The notes under the pieces are model-generated. The model searched no databases and was not told the origin of the DNA. It saw nothing but the letters and a program-made list of their open reading frames with translations. Of a stretch of DNA of 27,652 bases, positions 22,346 to 27,652 are shown piece after piece; position 1 is the first letter of the stretch, and each line of letters starts with the position of its first letter. A program made the position numbers and the translations under genes. Source of the stretch: an uncultured Propionibacteriaceae bacterium (lineage in GTDB: Bacteria; Actinomycetota; Actinomycetes; Propionibacteriales; Propionibacteriaceae); contig CAKZHP010000078.1 of the NCBI GenBank assembly GCA_936924635.1, positions 1-27,652 on the forward strand, in the 5' to 3' direction.

Positions 22346-23220
22346 TGGCCAGCCGCAAGGGGTCTGCCGGGTACGCCCTGATCGGCGTCCTCGTCTGCCT
22401 CCTGGTGCTCGGTCTGCTGGCCTGGGCTGTGGTGCGGTGGTGGCGCAACGAGACGCTGCCCGCAGCCGTTCCCGCCCGGGAGCGGTGCGTCGCGACGGTC
22501 GCCGGCCAGACGGCCGAGCTGGCCCTGGACCAGGCGCACTTCGCGGCCATCATCTCCGGCGTGTCGGTGCAGCGCGGTCTGCCGCCACGGGCGGCGACGA
22601 TCGCCTTGGCCACCGCGTTCCAGGAGTCGGACATGCGCAACATCGACTACGGGGACCGCGACTCCATCGGCCTGTTCCAGCAGCGGCCGTCGCAGGGCTG
22701 GGGCACGGTGGAGCAGATCATGGACCCCCACTACGCCACAAACAAGTTCTACGACGCGCTCGTGAAGGTTCCCTCCTGGCAGACCGGTGACGTGAACGAC
22801 GTCGCCCAGCAGGTGCAGCGCTCGGGGGTGCCCGACGGCTACCGCAAGCACGTGGAGCGGGCACGGATCCTCGCCAGCGCGCTCAGCGGCGAGACGGAGG
22901 CGGCCTTCACCTGCCTGGTGCGCGACCCTAAGCCGGCGAACCCCGAGGGCTACCGCACGCTGATGCGCAAGACGTACGGCGGGATGGCCCCGGTGACGCT
23001 CGTCGCGACCCCGCCCGGGCGAGCCGACGTCAGCGTGGCGAACGCGCGTGCCCTGTGGGCCGTGGCGGCCGCGACCCAGGCCTGGGCGGCCGGGCACGGC
23101 ATCGGCGAGGTCGCCGTCGGTGACCGGGTCTGGACGTCGTCGAGCACCACGCTGCCCACCTGGAGCACCTCCTCCGCACCGGCGAGCAGCCCGGGCGGGC
23201 TGGTGGCGCGGTTCCGGTGA
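22345..23220 (+). CDS. Membrane-anchored protein with transglycosylase-like motif
   Basis: The 291-residue protein has a single N-terminal membrane helix (about 10-31) with a basic start (ASRKGS), so the rest should lie outside the membrane. FQESDMRNIDYGD (E94) followed by SIGLFQQRPSQGWG (107-120) resembles the E-S ... G-L-[MF]-Q pattern of lysozyme-like lytic transglycosylases, with E94 as the possible catalytic acid. Homologues are common in actinobacteria and are often labelled 'heavy metal transporter', which nothing in the sequence supports. Two Cys (C48 and the one in AFTCLVRD) could form a disulfide. It is coupled to dapD by a TAGTG overlap, so a cell-wall role fits. The GTG start at 22345 excludes an upstream extension antisense in character. 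Enzymatic activity is inferred, not established. Confidence 0.75.
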   Translation: MASRKGSAGYALIGVLVCLLVLGLLAWAVVRWWRNETLPAAVPARERCVATVAGQTAELALDQAHFAAIISGVSVQRGLPPRAATIALATAFQESDMRNIDYGDRDSIGLFQQRPSQGWGTVEQIMDPHYATNKFYDALVKVPSWQTGDVNDVAQQVQRSGVPDGYRKHVERARILASALSGETEAAFTCLVRDPKPANPEGYRTLMRKTYGGMAPVTLVATPPGRADVSVANARALWAVAAATQAWAAGHGIGEVAVGDRVWTSSSTTLPTWSTSSAPASSPGGLVARFR

Positions 23221-23345
23221 CCGGATGGGCCCTGGTCACCGGGGCGGCCTCCGGGCTGGGAGCCGAGGCCGCACGGCAGCTGGCCGCCGACGGGCTCGGC
23301 CTGGTCCTGGTCGACCGTGACGCCGCGGGGCTGGCCACGACGGCC
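23217..23345 (+). pseudogene. 5' fragment of a short-chain dehydrogenase/reductase
   Basis: GTG 23217 overlaps the preceding stop as GTGA and starts a clear SDR N-terminus. The Rossmann glycine motif VTGAASGLG (7-15), then the second strand with its acidic cofactor residue, LVLVDRDAAGL (29-39), are seen. Around codon 43 the similarity ends, and the plus-strand frame continues as Arg/Pro-rich antisense of a prolyl aminopeptidase. The catalytic Ser-Tyr-Lys part (roughly residues 130-170 of a normal 250-residue SDR) is absent. The translated chimera would run on to 23624 without a function. The gene was probably once the third in the dapD operon. Confidence 0.8.
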
Positions 23346-23346
23346 G

Positions 23347-23508
23347 CTCGAAGTGGCGCGGGTAGCCCCGGCCGGCGCCGCCGCCCGGCCCGCCGTGGAA
23401 GAACACCGCAGGGATGCCGTCGGCCGACCCGTGCACCTCCCAGTACGCCGTATGGCCGCCGCCGAGATCGAGCTCACCGGTCTGGTACGGCTCGCTGCGG
23501 GCGTACAT
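23347..23508 (-). pseudogene. pip: 5' fragment of prolyl aminopeptidase (pip)
   Basis: From ATG 23508 the minus strand encodes MYARSEPYQTGELDLGGGH, then YWEVHGSADGIPAVFFHGGPGGG, the N-terminus and oxyanion-hole HGGPGGG motif of prolyl iminopeptidase (S33 alpha/beta hydrolase). After about residue 54 the match stops where it meets the 3'-truncated SDR. A full enzyme has about 310-330 residues, including the GQSWGG nucleophile serine, all missing here. The start lies 13 bp after the dapC stop in the same direction, so it was the third gene of the fdxA-dapC-pip unit. The two truncated genes face each other with their 3' ends deleted. Confidence 0.8.
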
Positions 23509-23521
23509 CAGGCTGCGCGCC

Positions 23522-24646
23522 TCACGCTGAGGCAGCCTCCACGAGCCGCGCCGCCGCGACGGCGATCCGCTCGTCGGTGGCGGTCAGCGCGATCCGTACA
23601 TGCCCCGCCCCGGCAGCGCCGTAGAAGTCGCCGGGCGCGGCCAGGATGCCCAGACCCGCCAGCCACTCCACGGTCGCCCGTCCGCTCTCCCCGCGCGTCG
23701 CCCACAGGTACAGGCCCGCCTCGGAGTGGTCGATCGTGAGACCCGCCGTCTCCAGCGCCTCGCGCAGCACGCGCCGACGAGCCGCGTACCGCTCCTGCTG
23801 CAGCTCGACGTGCCCCTGGTCGCCCAGCAGCACCGCCATCGCCGCCTGCACCGGGCCCGGCACCATCATGCCCAGGTGCTTGCGCACGCCCAGCAGGTGC
23901 GTCACCACCGCGGCGTCACCGGCGACGAACCCCGCGCGGTAGCCGGCCAGGTTGGAGCGCTTGGAGAGCGAGTACGCACCCAGCAGCCCGGTCACGTCAC
24001 CGCCGTTGATCGCGGTGTCGAGCACGGAGACCGGCTCGGCGTCGTAGCCGAACTCGCCGTAGCACTCGTCGGCCACGAGCAGCGCGCCCTTCTCGCGGGC
24101 GTACGCGACCCAGGCCTGGGTCTCCTCGGCGCTCATCACGCGCCCGGTCGGGTTGGACGGGGAGTTCGTCCACACCAGCGCCGGCGACTCGTCACGCACG
24201 TCGTCGGGGGTCTCGGCGGTCACCACGCGGCAGCCCGCGACGCGCGCCCCGACCTCGTACGTGGGGTAGGCCGTCGCCGGGATCACCACGGTGTCTCCCG
24301 CACCCAGGCCGAGCTGCAGCGGCAACCAGGCGACGAGCTCCTTGGTGCCGATCACCGGCAGCACACCGGCGTCGGTGACGTCGGGAGCGCCCCAGCGCGA
24401 GGTGAGGTAGGTGCGCACCGCCGAGCGCAGCTCCGGGGTTCCCCAGGTCAGCGGGTAGCCGTGGGCGTCAGACGCCGCGACCAGGGCCTCCCGGCCCAGG
24501 TCAGGGGTGGGGTCGACCGGGGTGCCGACCGAGAGGTCGCAGACGCCACCGGGGTGCGACCGCGCCCGAGCCGCCGCCCCCGCGATGGTGTCCCACGGGA
24601 AGTCGGGAAGGTCCAGCGGGCGGAAGAACCCGGCAGGGGCGCTCAC
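23522..24646 (-). CDS. dapC: Succinyl-diaminopimelate aminotransferase
   Basis: DapC transfers an amino group from glutamate to N-succinyl-2-amino-6-ketopimelate, between DapD and DapE. The 374-residue class-I aminotransferase shows YPLTWGTPELRSAV, IPATAYPTYEVGA, NSPSNPTGRVMS (substrate carboxylate Asn), DECYGEFGY and the PLP lysine in SLSKRSNLAGYRAG. It begins FRPLDLPDFPWDTI, which is typical of actinobacterial DapC (M. tuberculosis Rv1178). GTG 24646 overlaps the ferredoxin stop as GTGA, so the genes are coupled; the same fdx-dapC pair occurs in M. tuberculosis. A longer frame upstream is antisense or out of frame with fdxA and is rejected. Confidence 0.93.
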   Translation of the reverse strand: MSAPAGFFRPLDLPDFPWDTIAGAAARARSHPGGVCDLSVGTPVDPTPDLGREALVAASDAHGYPLTWGTPELRSAVRTYLTSRWGAPDVTDAGVLPVIGTKELVAWLPLQLGLGAGDTVVIPATAYPTYEVGARVAGCRVVTAETPDDVRDESPALVWTNSPSNPTGRVMSAEETQAWVAYAREKGALLVADECYGEFGYDAEPVSVLDTAINGGDVTGLLGAYSLSKRSNLAGYRAGFVAGDAAVVTHLLGVRKHLGMMVPGPVQAAMAVLLGDQGHVELQQERYAARRRVLREALETAGLTIDHSEAGLYLWATRGESGRATVEWLAGLGILAAPGDFYGAAGAGHVRIALTATDERIAVAAARLVEAASA

Positions 24647-24963
24647 TCGCCCTGGGGCGGGAGCGCCGCGACCGTCGGGTGGTCGTCGTCGATGAGGCCC
24701 AGCTTCGCGGCGCCGCCCGGGCTGCCGACCTTGTCGAAGAAGGAGGCGTTGATGTCGAGGTACTCCGAGTACTGCGGCGGCGTGTCGTCCTCGTAGTAGA
24801 TCGCCTCGACCGGGCAGACCGGCTCGCAGGCGCCGCAGTCGACGCACTCCTCCGGCTGGATGTAGAGCATCCGGTTGCCCTCGTAGATGCAGTCGACCGG
24901 ACACTCGTCCACGCAGGCGCGGTCCTTGATGTCGACGCACGGCAGGGCGATGACGTAGGTCAC
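24643..24963 (-). CDS. fdxA: 7Fe ferredoxin ([3Fe-4S][4Fe-4S])
   Basis: The 106-residue ferredoxin has eight cysteines at 9, 17, 21, 25, 40, 43, 46 and 50. This pattern matches Azotobacter FdI-type proteins offset by one. C9, C17 and C50 would hold the 3Fe-4S cluster; C21, C40, C43 and C46 would hold the 4Fe-4S cluster, leaving C25 free. The C-terminal extension (EYLDINASFFDKVGSPGGA) is typical of actinobacterial FdxA/FdxC. It carries electrons in the cytosol, for example to cytochromes P450 or other reductases, though no partner is in the window. GTG 24963 has GAGGAG (24969-24974) 5 bases upstream, so this is a leadered message. It overlaps dapC by 4 bp. Confidence 0.95.
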   Translation of the reverse strand: MTYVIALPCVDIKDRACVDECPVDCIYEGNRMLYIQPEECVDCGACEPVCPVEAIYYEDDTPPQYSEYLDINASFFDKVGSPGGAAKLGLIDDDHPTVAALPPQGE

Positions 24964-25001
24964 TTCGGCTCCTCGACTGACGGGTTCTACGGGCTCTGCT
25001 G

Positions 25002-25007
25002 ACGATA
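25002..25007 (-). promoter_or_regulatory. Candidate -10 of the fdxA operon
   Basis: TATCGT on the minus strand would start a leader of about 32 bases that contains the GAGGAG ribosome site. It fits the same TANNNT form as the leaderless promoters. Confidence 0.45.
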
Positions 25008-25117
25008 CCCGTTCCGGGCCCCGCGAGGCGGCCGCGGACCACCGGCCGGTCGCCGGATCGCCGAGCGGCCACGACGAGCACCAGACCAGCAGCTCACGGC
25101 CGGGCCAGGGCGCCGCG

Positions 25118-25300
25118 TCACCTGCGGGCGTCGCCGACCGGTGCGGCGGCCTCGCCCCGCTGGGCGGGGGCCTCCCACGCCTGGGGCTGGACCCCCTCGC
25201 AGCAGGGCCGGATCCAGCCGCAGCGGTCGCAGCGCTCGTGGGAGGTCTCCCAGCGCATCAGCGCTCCGCAGGCGAGGCAGGGCTCGGTGAGGTCGGTCAT
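25118..25300 (-). CDS. Small Cys-rich, zinc-ribbon-like protein
   Basis: The 60-residue protein has two CxxC knuckles, CLAC (8-11) and CDRC (24-27), spaced as in a zinc ribbon, plus CC at 33-34. The C-terminal 25 residues are Ala/Pro-rich. It starts at ATG 25300, only 3 bp after the stop of the large vanW gene, so it is the second gene of that transcript. Similar short actinobacterial 'hypothetical' proteins carry ALMRWETSHERCDRCGWIRP-like cores. Function is unknown; a small RNA-, DNA- or protein-binding adaptor is possible. The cysteine spacing and tight coupling make it a real gene despite its size. Confidence 0.7.
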   Translation of the reverse strand: MTDLTEPCLACGALMRWETSHERCDRCGWIRPCCEGVQPQAWEAPAQRGEAAAPVGDARR

Positions 25301-25303
25301 GGC

Positions 25304-27226
25304 TCAGCCCTTCGAGCAGACGATCCGGTCCTCCGGCGCATAGCGCCAGAAGAACTTCTCCTCGCGGGCCACCTGACCGCCCTTCACGAACTGCCGGGAG
25401 TAGTTCACGTCGAAGCCCTGCGTCGCCCCCTGCGGCTCGCAGGTGGGCGAGGTGGAGGTACGGGTCGCGGGCGAGGTGAAGTTCGACTTCACCAGCTCCG
25501 ACGACCGCACCTCGTCCCACACCTTCGTCGACCACATCCGCACGGTCACCGACCCCTGCTTGCCCGAGCTCGACGGGCTGATGAAGGCCTGCACCAGCAC
25601 GCCGTACGGGGTGTCGTTCTGGAACTGCAGGTCGAGGCTGCCGTAGTAGACCGTGGCCTCGCGACCCGGCGGGTAGCGGTCGATGTAGAACATGTGCGGG
25701 TGGTGCTCGACGTCCTTCAGCCCGGCGAAGAACATGGCGTTGTACGTCGTCGTGGCACTCTGCGAGATGCCGCCGCCGGTCTCCTTGACGAGCACGCCGC
25801 CCTGGATCACGTAGCCGTCGACGTACCCGTTCTCGGGCGTGCGCGGGCCGAGGATCTTGTTGAGGCTGAAGGTCTCCCCCGGCTTCAGCAGCGTGCCGTT
25901 GATGCCGGCCGCGGCCTTGCCGATGTTGGTGTTGCGGTAGTCGGCGTGCGGCCAGTTGGTGGTGAACTCACCGATGACCTCCTTCACGCCCAGCGCCTGG
26001 GCGGCCTCGGTCGTGAAGGCGGCCTTCTGGGCGGTGGCCTCGACCTTGCCGGTCTTCTGGTCGGCGGGCCTGCCCAGCAGCGGGTCGACGCCCTCGGCGA
26101 ACTTGGCCGGGGTGATGGTCAGACCGTCCTTCGACGGGGTGATCGACGGCTTGCCGTCGGCACCGAAGCCGATCTTCGCGTCGACAGGCGCGCCGAGCTG
26201 GAGCCCCTTCATCGCCTCGGTGGTCGCGGCGAACAGCTTGTTGTAGTCGACGAGCGGGCCGATGGCGCCGTCCTTGACGGGGAAGGTCGTCGACGCGGCA
26301 ATCGCCGCGGGCTGCACGGTGAAGGTGCCCTGCCCGGTGTCGAGGGTGATCGGCCCAGCGACCGCGTTCGTCGCCCAGCCCTTCGCGAGCTCGTCGGCCT
26401 TCGCCGTGGTCACGACCGGCTCCGCCTTGGTGGCCACGCCGGCGACGGTGGTGGAGCTGAGGTAGGCCTTCTTGACCGCCTGGGCGGTGGCGGTCTGGTC
26501 GGTCGAGACACCGGTGGCCCCGGGCGTCACCTTCGGGGTGACACCCTCGTAGGCCAGCGCCGCGTCCTTCGGCTTGGTGTCGACGGTGCCGGCGAGCCCG
26601 GCCACCGCTGCGGACAGCTTCGCCTCGTCGGTCACCCGCACCAGGTCGACGGCTCCGCCCCCGGTGAGCACGCGCACGATGTGGGCCGGCGACCACGACC
26701 GGCCGACCCCGGACGCATCGACGGTCGCGGCGTAGTCGGCTCCCAGCCCAGCGGCGGCGGGCTGCAGCGTGGCCGACTTGCCCTCGACGGTGACCGTGAG
26801 CGGGGCGGTGACGCGGGTGGCGAGCTGCTTGTCGAGCTCCGCGGCGGCCTGGTCGCGGGTCATGCCACCGATGGGTACGCCCTCGACGGTGGTGCTCTTC
26901 GGCACGGTGTCGCCAGCCATGAGGTAGCCCGCCACGTAGACGCCGCCGAGCACGAGCACGAGCAGCCCCAGGGCGTACGGCCAGAGCGGGCGCCGCCGCT
27001 GAGCCGGCTCCTCGACCGGCTCGCTGGCCACTGCCACCGGCTCGTCCACGGCCGGCAGGACGCGGGTCTCGGGCTCCTCGGCAGCGGCCGGGATGACCCG
27101 GGTCTCGTCCGTCACGGCGGGGCGCACCCGGGTCTCGACCTGGTCCTCGCCGACCGCGGGCACCACCCGTGTCTCGGCGTCGTCCGGCCGTTGGGTGCTC
27201 GCGTCGTCGCGGGGCTCGTCACTCAC
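25304..27226 (-). CDS. Large membrane-anchored VanW protein with peptidoglycan-binding-4 domains
   Basis: The 640-residue protein has an acidic, disordered N-terminal region carrying four ETRVxPA repeats (ETRV at 18, 31, 41 and 53). One membrane helix (about 82-103) precedes a long extracellular part. Two putative peptidoglycan-binding-4 (PF12229-type) regions lie at about 115-420, with GVPIGGMTRDQAAAEL at the first. The VanW domain follows (about 465-590): PGETFSLNKILGPRTPENGY, GGGISQSATTTYNAMFFAG and ERE-like DRYPPGREAT. GTG 27226 has AGAGG 8 bases upstream and a TAGGGT -10 further up; the frame stays open for 116 more codons upstream, but that stretch is not protein-like. Roles proposed for VanW proteins are not settled. 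The window has a second, broken VanW gene at 18752. Confidence 0.9.
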   Translation of the reverse strand: MSDEPRDDASTQRPDDAETRVVPAVGEDQVETRVRPAVTDETRVIPAAAEEPETRVLPAVDEPVAVASEPVEEPAQRRRPLWPYALGLLVLVLGGVYVAGYLMAGDTVPKSTTVEGVPIGGMTRDQAAAELDKQLATRVTAPLTVTVEGKSATLQPAAAGLGADYAATVDASGVGRSWSPAHIVRVLTGGGAVDLVRVTDEAKLSAAVAGLAGTVDTKPKDAALAYEGVTPKVTPGATGVSTDQTATAQAVKKAYLSSTTVAGVATKAEPVVTTAKADELAKGWATNAVAGPITLDTGQGTFTVQPAAIAASTTFPVKDGAIGPLVDYNKLFAATTEAMKGLQLGAPVDAKIGFGADGKPSITPSKDGLTITPAKFAEGVDPLLGRPADQKTGKVEATAQKAAFTTEAAQALGVKEVIGEFTTNWPHADYRNTNIGKAAAGINGTLLKPGETFSLNKILGPRTPENGYVDGYVIQGGVLVKETGGGISQSATTTYNAMFFAGLKDVEHHPHMFYIDRYPPGREATVYYGSLDLQFQNDTPYGVLVQAFISPSSSGKQGSVTVRMWSTKVWDEVRSSELVKSNFTSPATRTSTSPTCEPQGATQGFDVNYSRQFVKGGQVAREEKFFWRYAPEDRIVCSKG

Positions 27227-27240
27227 TCGGGACCTCTTCA

Positions 27241-27264
27241 GGTGTGGGGAACGCCCACACCCTA
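27241..27264 (-). promoter_or_regulatory. Promoter of the large vanW gene with overlapping hairpin
   Basis: TAGGGT (27259-27264, minus) is a good -10, with a start near 27252 and a leader of about 26 bases holding AGAGG. GGTGTGGG (27241-27248) pairs perfectly with CCCACACC (27254-27261) around a 5-base loop, so an 8-bp dyad overlaps both the -10 and the start site. Its place suggests a repressor operator. Confidence 0.5.
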
Positions 27265-27652
27265 CCCCGGTGGGTTCCAGCGGCCCGCTGAGCCCTGACT
27301 GCGGCGCCGCAGCGGTGAGGCGGCAGGACACGCGTACGGCACTCGACGCCCGGGCCACACGGTGCTGACGCTCCGTTCGTCTTACGCAACCCGTGCGGCT
27401 GCGCAGGACGACCGGCTCGAGATCCCGTCTTTGCCAGTCCGTGGGATCGCTGAGACCGTCGACGTCTGCCCGCGACAGGCTGTGGCACCACGGGCGAAGC
27501 TCCTCGGACCACCGTGATTCGGCAGGCGCCAGTCTGCCATCACCTTGGGTGCCGCCTGCAGCATCGTCGGTCACGATCGAACCTCGTCCAGGAAGCCCGG
27601 GACTGCTGCACGAATAGGTGACGGGTTGGGTTAGGCCGCTTGAGGGGCGGCT
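27265..27652. other. About 390 bp with no credible gene
   Basis: Frames are open on both strands, but codon choice is mixed (many A/T third positions) and nothing resembles a known protein. GC looks lower than the neighbours. The minus frame reading SLSRADVDGLSDPTDWQRR (about 27450-27510), continuous with vanW, is the most protein-like and could be a worn fragment. No tRNA, terminal repeat or match to the palindrome at base 1 is seen. Confidence 0.4.

Noticed and set aside
22345..23220. 'Heavy metal transporter' function
   Set aside because: There is only one membrane helix, no metal-binding cluster and no transport domain; the label is propagated annotation.
25238..27298. Long open plus-strand frame opposite the large vanW gene
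   Set aside because: His/Arg/Gly/Leu-rich antisense of vanW, with no family resemblance.
27227..27574. 116-codon upstream extension of the large vanW gene
   Set aside because: The frame is open, but the residues are not conserved in character, codon use differs, and GTG 27226 has both a ribosome site and a promoter behind it.

Overview
The window is a high-GC chromosomal segment of an actinobacterium (Actinomycetota). The base composition, the many GTG starts, DUF3117, the actinobacterial TatB/Mrp/DUF1003/MgtE-N block and the dapD/dapE/LOG/glgA/glgC block all support this. Frequent CGTAC words and the gene content fit Nocardioidaceae or another Propionibacteriales family, but that placement is an inference. 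I see no tRNA, rRNA, CRISPR array, complete IS or phage module.

Layout. (1) 1-165: a perfect 54-bp palindrome flush with base 1, then the leader of an orphan trpB2. (2) 166-3194: trpB2, then the phosphatidylserine/phosphatidylethanolamine pair psd-pssA. (3) 3204-7327: a YflT-like stress protein, an MgtE-N/CBS protein coupled to a DUF1003 protein, a PspC protein and mrp. (4) 7354-10617: a small gene remnant, a nucleoside hydrolase, tatB, dapA and an O-methyltransferase. (5) 10718-17414: glgC and glgA, separated by a three-gene membrane-protein/GT2/GT-C cassette, then DUF3117. (6) 17466-20801: a DivIVA-motif protein, a LOG protein, a frameshifted vanW-like gene and dapE. (7) 20996-24963: a doubly frameshifted gene, dapD, a membrane-anchored transglycosylase-like protein, a deletion fusion of an SDR with a prolyl aminopeptidase, dapC and the 7Fe ferredoxin fdxA. 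(8) 25118-27652: a small Cys-rich protein, a large vanW protein and about 390 bp without a credible gene.

The backbone is collinear with the Mycobacterium tuberculosis segment running from Rv1232c/Rv1231c and mrp (Rv1229c) through tatB, Rv1220c, glgC/glgA, Rv1211, Rv1205, dapE and dapD towards Rv1178/Rv1177. Against that order, sigE-rseA-htrA is missing (dapA sits there), folP2/gpgS/tagA are missing, and a glycan-synthesis cassette separates glgA from glgC.

Together the genes supply diaminopimelate (dapA, dapC, dapD, dapE), envelope phospholipid, glycogen or maltose-1-phosphate alpha-glucan, Tat export, and several cell-wall proteins. About a dozen genes share a -10 hexamer of the form TANNNT placed 6-7 bases before an ATG or GTG, which points to leaderless transcription and fixes several starts. 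Four loci are broken (one +1 frameshift in a G8 tract, one gene with two -1 frameshifts, one two-gene deletion fusion, one 3' remnant). That suggests either real decay or local sequence/assembly error, and reads should be checked.
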